Assembly (NCBI GenBank): GCA_019009955.1
Contig: CM032232.1
Coordinates: 73,031,001-73,095,000 of the forward strand
From: Riptortus pedestris
Lineage: Eukaryota; Arthropoda; Insecta; Hemiptera; Alydidae
Direction of reading: 5' to 3'
Length of the DNA: 64,000 nucleotides
Shown: positions 12,425 to 21,998 of the stretch, in pieces
Numbering within the stretch: the first letter of the stretch is position 1
How the letters are laid out: every line of letters starts with the position of its first letter
Position numbers and translations under genes: made by a program
Notes under the pieces: generated by a model
Database searches by the model: none
What the model was told of the DNA's origin: nothing
The model's input: the letters and a program-made list of their open reading frames with translations, nothing else

Positions 12425-13803
12425 CCCTGGAGTAGTCGCGTGGTTAACAGTTACATGAATGGTCGCATGGTTGACCAGTGTCACCCACAGAATGATTTTG
12501 TTTTTGGTATCCTATAATTTAATTACTTACCTAATCATTAAATCTTTATGTCTTACTTTAATGGTAGAAAAGGTTTATAAATAAAATCAATCATGAAATA
12601 ACTTGAAAAATATATTGTAAAAGTAAACAAAAGCATTGTTTTAAACTGTTATGAATATCATAAATTTATTAAAAAATACAAATATTTTAAAACCAATTTT
12701 GGCAAACACTTTTTAAATGATCGTTGCACATCCACTTTTCACATTTATCACACCATTTCCTTGTGGTTTTATCTCTTTGTCGCCCACAGTCATGGCAATG
12801 TCCTCTAGCACCTTCTCTTCCTTTTGCTGATGCTGGCTCTTGCATTGATGTACCAAGAAGGATACATGCCCGGCGCCTTAATTCAATGGGTAGTTGCAAT
12901 ATTGTAGATCTATATTGAATTTGTGGTATAACCATTTCCCATGCTAAATTTTGTAAAAATATACATCTGCTAACTTTATTATTTGATTTGTAAATACAAA
13001 GTGCATTGATCGCTGAAATATTCAAGAGATTGAAAAACACAACCATTGGCCATCGACGAGTATTTCTTTGCTCGCTATTAGTTGGTCAAGTAAATCAACC
13101 CCAATTTTAGTGTGGTTATAAAACGTTACGATTTCAGACTTAGACAACTCACCTGTTTCCTCATCGATTTAATTGTCATGATGCAAAGTTGAGATTAGGA
13201 GAACTGCCCGATTCCTTTTTGGACAGTAAGAAACTAGTGTGCAGTCTTCTTGAAAACCAAACTTTGACTAGAATGCAGAGCTGTGTTTGTTTGGCTAAAA
13301 TTCCTTGGGGATTTCAGTTTTGTTTTTCCGGAGGGTACCAACATATGTGAGCCCTTTAGTTTCTAACAATTTTTTGGCCATCGGAATACTGCTGAACCAA
13401 TTGTCTCAAGTTATATTCCTGTGGGATCCTTTTACCGGTTCCACCAAATTCTGAATTTATCTTCGAGGCTCTTCCTTATGGGCCAGGGAGGTGTGTTATG
13501 ATATTTTCTGAGCGGGTTTTGACATTTGTTTTAGGTAAACACTTCAACCATTTAGTTTTACCATCTTTCCCGAGGTAAAATGAACTCACCCTGGCAATCA
13601 TCGTCTTCATCAGCTGACTGTTCCGAATTCGTATTGTGATTACTCTCACTTAGATGATCTATCTCTCCTGAATCCGATTCTTCGGGATCGCTTTTTTCCT
13701 CTTCATCAGATAATTCTTGGAGCCACTGCTGCCAAATTTTGGGATCTGATGAGTACTCAACTTTCTTGGAGTTTCTTGGAGTTTTGGTCAATGTTGGTGA
13801 CAA
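12425..13803 (-). pseudogene. Decayed piggyBac-like transposase with internal deletion
   Basis: The minus strand reads as a piggyBac-family transposase, which cuts and pastes at TTAA. From the N terminus: an acidic region (LSDEEEKSDPEESDSGEID), WLKCLPKTNVKTRSENII, a gap, DNWFSSIPMAKKLLETKGL, TYVGTLRKNKTEIP, GFQEDCTLVSYCPKRNRAVL, a GVDLLDQL block, NTRRWPMVVFFNLLNISAIN, and a C-terminal cysteine-rich finger (CHDCGRQRDKTTRKWCDKC to 12687). The second and third catalytic aspartates (DNWF and GVD) are visible. About 150-200 residues between HLPG and LVEP, including the first catalytic aspartate, are missing. Several stops and frameshifts break the rest. One terminus is probably TTAA/CCCTGGAGTAGTCGC at 12421-12439. 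The opposite terminus was not found; the N-terminal side runs into another repeat. Confidence 0.88.
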
Positions 13804-13963
13804 AATCTTAATTTATGCCAATATTTCTAGAATATTTATTTTCTCTTCTTCAGAGCTGTAATCCTAATGTAACCAGAAGTGCAATACATTATATACAATA
13901 GTTTTTAAGTATCTTTTGTCTTGGTAAGCAAAAATAGCATAAACACCGACAACGTCTATATAC

Positions 13964-14008
<45 letters not shown>

Positions 14009-14125
14009 TATATATTAAGTAAGTAGTTCCTTATTTTACAGCCCTGAAGAAGAGAAAATAAATATTCTCGAAATATTGGCACAAACTACAACTTCAACAA
14101 CATTGAACAAAACTCCATGAAACAA
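13776..14125. mobile_element. Inverted-repeat element, family B
   Basis: The arms of about 43 bp are CCAATATTTCTAGAATATTT leading to CTTCTTCAGAGCTGTA on the left and TACAGCCCTGAAGAAGAGAA leading to CTCGAAATATTGG on the right. Further outer homology (CAACATTGA(A/C)CAAAACTCC) is present on both sides. The loop contains (TA)n and (CA)n at about 13969-14010. The left end overlaps the apparent start of the piggyBac reading frame, so the first residues of that frame come from this repeat. Confidence 0.75.
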
Positions 14126-14133
14126 TAACTACA

Positions 14134-14174
<41 letters not shown>

Positions 14175-14611
14175 TAATGCTGATAATATTTTACCCGTGG
14201 TGAAGGGCAACGGTAATTATGCTTAATATAAATTCTGACGTCAGAGTATCAATTATTCTATGTACGCATAAAAAATGATTATTGGTTGAGAGAATATAAG
14301 GGGGCAGAATAAAGAGGGGCCGGTGTCCTTGAATTGAGCAGACAGACTGTACGGGCGTAATTATTGTTCTTCTGGCATTGATTTATTTCTGCCGTCATAT
14401 TTATTCTGACTAACATTTGGGCTGCAGGATAACCATGGCGCTGCCCAAGGCCGACAGCCGATATTGCAGTATAATCGCTGGCATGTGCACTCACTACCTC
14501 ATCCGTGATCGGCCGAGCAACATTCTCAGCCGCTCAAATAATTACCAACCTCGCTGGGCGCTGAGATAAATTGCTTCTTTTTATATTGGAATTGTTAGCA
14601 CATTTCACTTG
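14126..14611. other. (TA)n followed by GC-richer unassigned DNA
   Basis: (TA)n lies at 14137-14168. From about 14270 to 14560 the sequence is clearly richer in GC than its surroundings and has short open frames on the minus strand, but no family is recognised. Confidence 0.4.
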
Positions 14612-14685
14612 AGAGATATCAGCTATTGAGGTCGTACTGATGACGCAATTTTCCAAAAAGTTCTTCCATCGATCCTACGAATGCT
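14612..14685 (+). mobile_element. HINE-like 5' fragment
   Basis: ATCAGCTATTGAGGTCGTAC followed by a shortened TTCTTCCATCGATCCTACG block. It stops where family F begins, just before the full element at 14775. Confidence 0.75.
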
Positions 14686-14689
14686 GGCT

Positions 14690-14772
14690 ATATCGCTTGG
14701 TTGACTTGTCCGAAACGAAATGAAGGGATCATCTTCAGCGAGGAAATTTCGTAAGCTAGAAGGGTATCATGA
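14690..14772. repeat. Short interspersed repeat, family F, copy 1
   Basis: The segment containing TCGCTTGGTTGACTTGTCCG and GAAACGAAATGAAGGGATCA is repeated, diverged, at 25335-25445. Two copies in one window suggest an interspersed repeat of unknown class. Confidence 0.6.
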
Positions 14773-14774
14773 CT

Positions 14775-14895
14775 TTTAGCAGATTTCCCTTAAGGGAAAT
14801 CAGCTATTGAGGTCGTACTCATGACGCGATTTTTGAAAAACTTCTTCAAATGTCCATCGATCCTACCCAGGAGATGACGAAAATGTGGTCCGTTC

Positions 14896-14946
<51 letters not shown>

Positions 14947-15692
14947 CTCTTAACGCTCTGGCGGTCGCACGTTTTGCTTGATTGTTACCAAATTCGATAT
15001 TTAATCGTTTTATGTAAAAAGGGCAAATGGGAGAGGGGGTGGGGTTTAGAGGAGAAATTTTCGAAAATTCGAAATATATCGGTTACTATAAGCCGTATCC
15101 AAAAATTTTGTAGAACCAATCTTATTGAAAATGAAATGTTCTATAAATATTCTCATATACATTTATTCTCTATCTTGAATATTAACAGAGATATTGGCAT
15201 TTTTAAGATTTCAGCCTTCAGGAAACCCCCACTTCTACTCATGTTTCATAAATAATACTCTGTTGTGTTATAAACCACATCATTTGAAGCTTAAATACCA
15301 GATATTATTTTTAAGAGACCTTTATTATACGAGATAAACGAAAATATGTTCTGGTGACGACCGACCCCGGTCTCTGGGGCTACTAAAATTTGATTGATTG
15401 AGATAAAAATTATTCTGATTTATTATAATTTACACTACAAGACATAGTAAATAGTTTACAATAAAATTAATATGTTATATTCTAATATATTTGAGTAATT
15501 GTTTTTCGTTGAAGTTGGCACACCTGTTTATTTACATCTCAGACGCTTCACGTCGTTAGGTTTTTTATTATCGTTTGTATTTATTCACTTAATATAATTG
15601 ACGGTGCTATTGTGTTACCAGTACGTAGATTTATCTATTGTTATACTTCACGAGGGAAATCTGCTAAGTTTATGCTGCTGAGACGGACTTTT
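14775..15692 (+). mobile_element. Near-complete HINE-like element, long subfamily III
   Basis: It begins TTTTAGCAGATTTCCCTTAA at 14774-14793. The family block leads to GGTCCGTTCAAAATTATA, a long (TA)n at 14900-14942, TTAACGCTCTGGCGGTCGCA, and the core with GAGGAGAAATTTTCGAAAAT. It then has the long 3' half and ends CACGAGGGAAATCTGCTAAG, a partly decayed hairpin region, and GACGGACTTTTTTT at about 15692. At about 917 bp it is one of the best long copies. No ORF of transposase size is present. Confidence 0.92.
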
Positions 15693-15836
15693 TTTAGAGT
15701 TTAAGGGAGAAATGCGGAAAATTTGAAGATGTTTAACCGCCTATAGTAATAGATTAACAAGCAAAGCATATTAGCCAATAAATAGTCTAACTTAAGATCT
15801 AATATACAAGGAACCACCCTTTTGTAGCCAAACAAT

Positions 15837-16495
15837 TTTATTTAATGAGCACGTTACAAAATAAATTCTCATTTGTCTTTTGCGGCATATCTCCAGCGGT
15901 GTCTATGTTGTGGTGGCCCACGATATTTCGCCGGTCTTCCAACCGGCTTCTTCTGGTGGTCATGCTTTGGGTGTGCTTGTGGCAGCTCTTAATGATAGGT
16001 CTTTTTTTTTTTTTTACCCGAGTTCCAGACCAAGGGAATTAGTTGATGGTAGGGAGACAGTGTGACCTGCCGTGGCTGTCCCGACAGTTCCCCTTCTACT
16101 GAACACTCGAGTTCTATTATAAGGGGGGGTGGTAAGATGTTGTGGGGGTAAATAGAACTAAGGTTGAGGTTTACCCGGCATCTGGCGGTACCGGGTGGGT
16201 GGCCCAATGATAGGTCTGCCGTGTCGCGGTCCTTATATGTGTTGTCCCCACTGGTGGTGGGGGAACCTTCAACCATCGGTTTGATTGGCTCGCCACGGTG
16301 TTGCGGGTCGTCGGTGCGTCTTCTCGGAGTTAGAAGAGGTCTCCAGACTGCGGGCAGGGAGAACCCATCTTCTTTATTAAAGTTCAGCGGGCGTTTGAAG
16401 ATCTCCACTGCTTCCCGCACTAGTCTCCTTGTCCTGTGCCCCTCTCTAGACAATATTTTGACCCGGTCGAAGAGCATTTGACCTCCACATGACAT
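15837..16495 (-). pseudogene. Penelope-like element (PLE), C-terminal and 3' end fragment
   Basis: The minus-strand frame from 16495 contains VKILSREGHRTRRLVREAVE followed by IFKRPLNFNKEDGFSLPAVW. This matches the conserved C-terminal block that follows the GIY-YIG endonuclease in many arthropod Penelope-like proteins (pattern SREEH-R-RLVREAIEI-K-NNFNREDG-LSPAW). The GIY-YIG motif and the reverse transcriptase are missing. Downstream on the minus strand, after a poly-A run near 16005, CCAGAAGAAGCCGGTTGGAA and CCGGCGAAATATCGTGGG form a terminal-like motif. The segment is GC-rich compared with its surroundings. The frame continues well past the conserved block, but that extension is unassigned. 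Confidence 0.75.
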
Positions 16496-16655
16496 GCCGT
16501 GAGTAGCAACGGCCGATGTCTTGGCCCTGCCGTATTTCTAGTCGGCCGTGTGCTGCCCTACTACATATGGTGTGCTGCCCTACTAAATATGGCAGGGCCA
16601 CGACATCGTCCGTTGCTACACACGGCATGTCATGTGGCTCCAATAAATAAATAAA
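16487..16655. repeat. Long inverted repeat (hairpin) followed by (AATA)n
   Basis: The left arm at about 16487-16540 (ACATGACATGCCGTG, then GTAGCAACGGCCGATGTC) is complementary to the right arm at about 16584-16637 (GACATCGTCCGTTGCTAC, ACACGGCATGTCATGT). A small direct repeat, GTGCTGCCCTACTA, lies between. The right arm is followed by GCTCCAATAAATAAATAAAT, like a LINE-type 3' tail on the plus strand. It sits directly at the break of the PLE frame. Confidence 0.75.
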
Positions 16656-17029
16656 TATAGTATTTAAACTATTTAGTTTCTATAAATGTTGAATTAATAC
16701 AAAAAGGCTTAAAACCAACACTACAAGTAGATATCTATATTAAAATAGAATCAGTAAAACATTTTTTTTAAGTAAAGCGGTTTTATTGAAAAAATACAGA
16801 TACAAATTATGAAAACAATATACTAAAAGCTAAAAAATAATTCTAGGTCCTAGGTTCCAGTAATCACATCACTCTCCTCATTAATCTAGGGTATTCATCA
16901 GGTAATTAAATAAAATCGTGGGGCGTGTGCAATTTCTATCAAGAGTCAACCTTTCATATGACGGGCGTAGCGTACTAATTACGAGAATAAATATGTAAAT
17001 AACATTTATAATCATATAGTCAACCATTG
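16656..17029. other. AT-rich, no recognised feature
   Basis: Nothing recognisable between the tailed hairpin and the RT fragment. Confidence 0.4.
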
Positions 17030-17215
17030 CTGGTAGTTTTCAATATTGCCTTTATCACCTTTTTTATACATTAAAATAATTGTTGATTGTTTCCATTGTA
17101 GAGGATTTTTTCTTCGCTAGTATTACATTGAAGACCTCACAAAGTTCTTTACCTAAAATATCCCCGCCTGCTTTCAATATTTCAGTATTTATTTGATCGG
17201 GCTCTGAAATTTTAT
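17030..17215 (-). pseudogene. LINE reverse transcriptase fragment, N-terminal RT region
   Basis: The minus strand reads EPDQINTEILKAGGDILGKE, LCEVFNVILAKKKSSTMET, then after a frameshift IILMYKKGDKGNIENYQQ. This corresponds to the start of the RT domain of non-LTR retrotransposons (GxDxIPxELLKxGG, WKxSxIxxLYKKGDK, NYRPISL). Only about 60 residues survive and the key NYRP is altered to NYQQ. No larger context remains. Confidence 0.8.
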
Positions 17216-17319
17216 TATTATTGCGATTACTGACAGCAACTTATACCACTAATAAAACATTAAAATGCATCAATATACACGCAAATACGTAATGACATAC
17301 ACTTTTACATACACACATA

Positions 17320-17323
<4 letters not shown>

Positions 17324-17368
<45 letters not shown>
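17324..17368. repeat. (TA)n microsatellite
   Basis: Uninterrupted TA repeat. The flanks do not match the HINE-like family. Confidence 0.95.
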
Positions 17369-17370
<2 letters not shown>

Positions 17371-17750
17371 TACTTATACGGGTTTTGATGTGTCGTCGAC
17401 TAGCTGATATTGGCACAACCCCTGAAGTATTAAGGTGACACTTCAGGTTAAAACTATTAAATTATTATTAAAGTCTCTTCTCAATTTCCTAATGTAGCAA
17501 AGTAGACATTAGAGGACGAATAGAAGCAGTAAAAAGCAAAGCAACTGAACAATTATAAGAGTTGCAGAATGCAATCACCATCGTCGAACTCACTACATCT
17601 AGTACGGGAGTATATTTCTTTTACCCTCATAGAGTAATTATCTATAATAATTCAATGTAATATAGAATAATACCTCAATATAAAACAATAGTAGTGGTAA
17701 TTGAATACATATTTCAATACATATATTCTCAAATTTCTTTTAAAGTTTCT
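17369..17750. other. No recognised feature
   Basis: Unassigned AT-rich DNA between the microsatellite and a SINE. Confidence 0.4.
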
Positions 17751-17938
17751 TTATTTGTTAACGTTCACTTTACGCAACTATGGTTGGTTGGGAGAGGTAA
17801 CCTACAGGATGCTGCCATTTTATATCTTCTAATGACATTATTTGGTGAGATTATCAATAAATTAAGCACCATTAACCTCACAGGAATCTGACATACATTA
17901 TAATCAACGCCACAACTCACATGGCTAACCTGAGCCCC
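17751..17938 (-). mobile_element. tRNA-derived SINE, diverged copy
   Basis: Read on the minus strand it starts GGGGCTCAGGTTAGCCATGT with the tRNA A-box-like GTTAGCCATGTGAGTT. It ends with the family tail (CCATAGTTGCGTAAAGTGAA, then AACAAATAA). The B-box region is poorly kept. It matches the better copy at 40940-41163. Confidence 0.75.
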
Positions 17939-18942
17939 AAAAACTATAAAATAATGTGAAATATCCTTTAGTACAGAGAATATCTCTGGTATTAAGGAAG
18001 GACACTGAAGCATATTATGAACAACATTTTCTAAAACTCAGTGTAGTCCGAAACTAATAAGTCGCCTAACACAATACTGCTTTTCGACGTGTGGTAAAAG
18101 TAGACTGAATTTCATTCCTACTTCACTGTTATTCGTGCGGTGATTGGTAAACTTAAACAACTAACGAAATTAGATCTGTCAGTGCTCAGGCGAAACTCGC
18201 AGAAACAAATCAACAAAGTACAATTGCATTTCAAACTTGAACTTTCATAGTATTGAGTTTTAGAGCCGTAGAACTACAAGAAATACAATTACAGAACTAG
18301 AGAAGCAATAACACAACAGTTTGATCGAAGGCGGCTAAATTTTCAAAACAGTCCTGAATAAGTTCTTATTCATAATTTTATAAATGTTTTCTTTGTTATA
18401 TGCTTCACAAACGTTCTATAAATAGCGAATGTTAATGTCTCCAACTTAGATTTACCTTGGTACATTTTACAAAGTTAAATTTCTGTTTCAAATGCAGAAT
18501 TAAAAGTATTACTTTTACTATCCAAAATATTTTATGAGGCATAGTTGAGAAGATTCAGACAACCAGTGGTACCAACAAGAGTTGTCATAGAGATCGTTAT
18601 TTATTAACCGTTTGGCTACTTGTATTTGATTTTATACGCTCATGAAAAAAAGGTTTGTCCTGCAACGTTTTTATTGTAGTTTAATGCACATTCAAAGACT
18701 GACCAACTGAGATGTTGGGCTGCTGATTCCTGCGATCGATCACGACTATGGGTAACAAATCATTAAAGCTAGTCATAATGGGTACACGGTGGGTAATTAT
18801 GTTGAAATATGAAACTGAAGTTTTTCGGATTTACAGTACTTTACTTCGTATAAGGGAGTAAAAATATGGCTGATACTGTCAATTGATTGCCAAAAAATAT
18901 AATTAAATATTTATTATTTTTCCTGTTCTAAATGCTCTACAC
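17939..18942. other. No recognised feature
   Basis: About 1 kb of AT-rich DNA with no recognised family. Confidence 0.4.
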
Positions 18943-19265
18943 CATATGTAGGCTACAACCGGCCCGCTGTAAAAATTGATCCGTCCCACGAGATATTTTA
19001 AAAAAAAAACCCAATTACACAAAATTCTTACACTACTTACTCCAAATGAGGAAGACGAGGAAAGATTTGGGGGTTTGGCAGTACTTATAAATGCGAACAG
19101 TTCTTTTCAATGATGAAAGTTCATAAATCGAAACGTCGTACAAGGCTAACTGACGATAATTTGGAAAATTCGTTGTCTTTGTATCAGTGGAATTAATCCC
19201 CAAACATCGATTGATTCGTTTCCCAAATTCAAGCTCAAGTGTTTCATTGATTTCAGTGTCGCTAT
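18943..19265 (+). pseudogene. hAT-type transposase dimerisation-region fragment, copy 1
   Basis: The plus strand reads FGSTYKCEQFFSMMKVHKSK followed by RRTRLTDDNLENSLSLYQWN and a stop. CEQxFSxMKxxKxxxRxxLTDExLExxL is the C-terminal dimerisation block of hAT superfamily transposases and their domesticated relatives. Upstream and downstream DNA is shared with copy 2 at 20862-21207. In this copy the homology breaks at 19265, where HINE-like sequence begins, and resumes at about 19991. No DDE or BED domain remains. Confidence 0.8.
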
Positions 19266-19293
19266 TAGCAGATTTCCCTTAGGGAAAATCAGC
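19266..19293 (+). mobile_element. HINE-like 5' terminus, outer end of a composite
   Basis: AGCAGATTTCCCTTAGGG and TCAGCTATTGA form the family 5' terminus. It is cut after 28 bp and followed at once by LINE-derived sequence. Confidence 0.85.
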
Positions 19294-19433
19294 TATTGAA
19301 ATTGTGTGCATTTGTGATGGTGACTCTTAATTGTGAGTTATATTTGGTATGTATTGATGTAAGCTGTTAGATTTGTTACATGTTGTCCATTCTCTGATCC
19401 ACTTATGTATCGTGTCGGTAGCTAAGTCTTTTA
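19294..19433 (-). pseudogene. LINE fragment captured between two HINE-like 5' ends
   Basis: These 140 bp are nearly identical to 36989-37125, the RNase H-end region of a LINE. The minus-strand reading is INKWIREWTT(Y/C)NKSNS and LHQYIPNITHN. Here it is flanked on both sides by HINE-like 5' termini, and the T run at its end (CTAAGTCTTTT) is the junction with the next AGCAGATTTCCC. Confidence 0.85.
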
Positions 19434-19990
19434 GCAGATTTCCCTTAAGGGAAATCAGCTATTGAGGTTGTACTCATGACGCGATTTTCGATATTTTTCT
19501 TCAAATGTCCATCGATCCTACCTAGGAGATGACGAAAATGAGGTCCGTTCAAAATTGTGTATGTGTATATATATATATATATAATCGTTTGATACAAAAA
19601 CAAAGATCAAGTTTGTTAACGTCTGAAATCGGACCAGGGGGAGACTTTCGAAAATTCTTAATATCTCCTTTATTATGCGTCAGTTCGAAAAATTGTATAG
19701 AACTATCCGTATTGCACATTTAATGTTCTATAAATGTTGTTATGTACATTTTTCTACTATCTTGATTATTAACTGAGATATTTGCATTTTTTAGTTTTCG
19801 ATCTTCAGTAAACCCCCACTCCTACTCACCTCATATTAACAATATTCTATTATGTTATGAAGCACTTTATTTGAAGCTTAAATACCTAATATTGTTCTCA
19901 TTGAACTTTTAATTTTTGAGATAAATGCAAAAACGTGACGCACGAGGGAAATCTGCTTAGTTAACGGAGCCCCTGCGTGGCGGACTTTTT
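19434..19990 (+). mobile_element. HINE-like element, subfamily II
   Basis: Begins TTTTAGCAGATTTCCCTTAA. It has the standard 5' block, (TG)/(TA) microsatellite at about 19557-19583, and the core. The 3' middle (CCCCCACTCCTACTCACC, TATTTGAAGCTTAAATACC) defines subfamily II. It ends GAGGGAAATCTGCTTAG, GAGCCCCTGCGT and GGCGGACTTTTT. The right flank resumes the interrupted hAT-related sequence. Confidence 0.92.
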
Positions 19991-20043
19991 ACTTTTGTTG
20001 TTTTTAATAATTCCAAATTTAACGATTTAATTATAATGCTGTA
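19991..20043 (+). pseudogene. hAT-related copy 1, continuation after insertion
   Basis: AATAATTCCAAATTTAACGA and TTTAATTATAATG match copy 2 at 21167-21202, showing that 19266-19990 is an insertion. Confidence 0.8.
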
Positions 20044-20356
20044 CCTATTTTTTTCACTTTATTTCGTTATTTTAATAAATTAAATTATAATTACATTGTC
20101 GTATAGTCTTATATGTATCATTAAAAATTATGAACAAAATTCACTACTTGTAAAAGTGGCTCAGGAACGTATTTGAACACTATAGTTTGGCCCGAAATAT
20201 GTCGAAGGTGCTGTTCTACACTGCGCATATAATTAGCTGACATGACAGTTAATAACATGACTCTGTAAAACATGTATCACGATAAGAGAGAAAAAAAAGA
20301 TAAATAGAAAAGTAGAAATAGATAACAAATTACTATTTTTTTTAAAACGTGAAAAC
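20044..20356. other. No recognised feature
   Basis: AT-rich DNA between the hAT remnant and a possible LTR. Confidence 0.4.
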
Positions 20357-20815
20357 GTGTAGGAACGCGTTAATGGTTAAAGAGGCAGTAAAGCGACGCC
20401 GAGTCCTTTTTGTCTTTGATTTACATTTATTATTGGCCAAATAAAACTACAAAGACGCTCTCGGAAATAAAAAGGGTAGAAGAATAGGCGTAGCTCTCCA
20501 TTTGTTTTCTGAACTTAAAAGATAAGACGGAAGCTGAGACATGTGGTGTTTATAGAGAGAGGGAGTTGGTGTTGTGTCTCCACTGGATGTTTAGTCTGTG
20601 CTGTCCTAATCAAGTTTAGCCTAGTTACCGCCGCTCGGTTCGTCTAGTTGCCGTCTTCAGCAGACTGCTGATAGTCTTCCCTTACAATCCTATCGTTTAA
20701 CTCGCAGACATTCCTCTCTCTCCTAACTCACTTCTCGCTTGAGATCTCTCTTGTTGTTTGTCTCCCGTTTATATTGCCCTCTCCGCTTCAGTTTGGAGGT
20801 TACATACAAGACATT
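20357..20815 (-). mobile_element. Possible solo LTR or promoter-bearing unit
   Basis: A GC-richer island of about 450 bp. On the minus strand it can be read as TGTAACCTCC to GCGTTCCTACA, that is with TGTA/TACA ends, a TATA-like CAATATAAACGG near its start and AATAATAAATG near its end. This order (TG, TATA, polyadenylation-like signal, CA) fits an LTR, but no target-site duplication or second LTR was found. It could equally be a host regulatory or non-coding exon region. Confidence 0.3.
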
Positions 20816-20861
20816 CTGTACTGGGTTTACTAAATGCATAAGATCCTTCAGATCATATGTG

Positions 20862-21207
20862 AACAACAGCCGGCCCGCGAGACATTCTTAATAACCCAAT
20901 TAAACAATAAGATTACACTACTTATTCCAAATGAGGAAGACGATGAGAGATTTGTGCGATTGGCAGTACTTATAAATGCAAACAGTTCTTTTCAATGAAG
21001 AAAGTTAATAAATCAAAACATAGTACAAGGCCGACTGGCGATAATACGGATAATTTTTTACTTCTTTGTATCAGTGAAATTAAACCAAACATTGGTGGAT
21101 TCGTTTCTCAAATTAAAGCTCAAGTTTCTCATTGATTTCGGTGTCGCTATTTAACTTTCGCTTTTTGTAATAATTCCAAATTTTACGATTTAATTATAAT
21201 GTTGTGC
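20862..21207 (+). pseudogene. hAT-type fragment, copy 2 (uninterrupted)
   Basis: The plus strand reads STYKCKQFFSMKKVNKSK, then LLLCISEIKPNIGGFVSQIK and AQVSH before a stop, matching copy 1 and the hAT C-terminal block (SxxKPNIDxLVSxKxxxxSH). It keeps the two flanks adjacent (GTGTCGCTATTTAACTTT) and so serves as the empty site for the HINE-like insertion in copy 1. Confidence 0.78.
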
Positions 21208-21247
21208 CTTAATGACAACAATATTCCCTAAACATTCCTTCTAAACT

Positions 21248-21560
21248 GCCCTTATGTGTTGTGGTTGTCGGTCACTAAGGTCGAAATAAAACTACTTCAG
21301 CTTGCCGACGTTTCGGTGCAGTTTATTATCTTTGTCAAGGCGAACTGAATGGTGCACAACATCTCAATACAACAATTGAGTTAAATGCTGAAAGAAATGT
21401 CCAATATATAAAATATAAAACGCTCTTTCAGGAAGGAGAATCGGAGATAGCACATGAACGATGTCAGTCTGTAGAATGCAGAATTTAGTTTTATTTAAAC
21501 CTAAGCGACCGACAACCACATGACATAAGGATAGCTCCAACAGCAGTTATCACTAAGAAT
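21248..21560. mobile_element. Inverted-repeat element with 14-bp flanking direct repeats
   Basis: Arms of about 43 bp at 21251-21293 (GTTGTGGTTGTCGGTC, GAAATAAAACT) and 21487-21530 (AGTTTTATTTAAACC, GACCGACAACCACATG) are inverted. A further 30 bp lie outside the right arm. ATTCCTTCTAAACT occurs at 21234-21247 and again at 21561-21574, as a target-site duplication would. Inside the left part is GCCGACGTTTCGGTGC, followed by ATCTTTGTCAAGGCGA. Confidence 0.75.
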
Positions 21561-21574
21561 ATTCCTTCTAAACT

Positions 21575-21998
21575 TAACAAATTATAGTGAATGAGCGTCA
21601 AAAACATGATAAGAAAGGTCCAGGGCAAGCGTGTTCTTTAATAGAAAGAAATTCTAATTACAGGAATTTATGTTTTTTTTTTTTTTTAAAGATTTAATTG
21701 AACTGTTAAAATAATTAATTTCTATATTTAGTGGAGTGTTCCCTTCAAAACGATATTTTTCATAAGAAATAAACACATACACTCTCACTTACACCTGTAT
21801 ACACGTAAACAAAAACCAACTCACACCACAGCATTTTTAATTTCAGAAAGCTAGATAAATAAAAAAATAATATTTTTAAAGGCTCATTTTTAAATATTAA
21901 TACAAATGTGGCTAAGGCGTAGAAGCTGGTTTTGTTGCTTTATTAGGTGTTTCGTTTCCTAAAGTTCCAAAAACTCATGCAAAATGATCCTAAATCCT
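21575..21998. other. No recognised feature
   Basis: AT-rich with poly-T; unassigned. Confidence 0.4.

Noticed and set aside
10500..14120. Family B as part of the piggyBac element
   Set aside because: The same repeat occurs at 10492-10722 inside a HINE-like microsatellite with no piggyBac sequence, so it is an independent element.
14279..14494. GC-richer ORF as a host gene exon
   Set aside because: No recognisable domain, no splice signals I could support, and a similar frame length on other strands.
16446..16643. Minus-strand ORF across the hairpin as a PLE extension
   Set aside because: Its sequence is generated by the inverted repeat arms and is in a different frame from the conserved PLE block.
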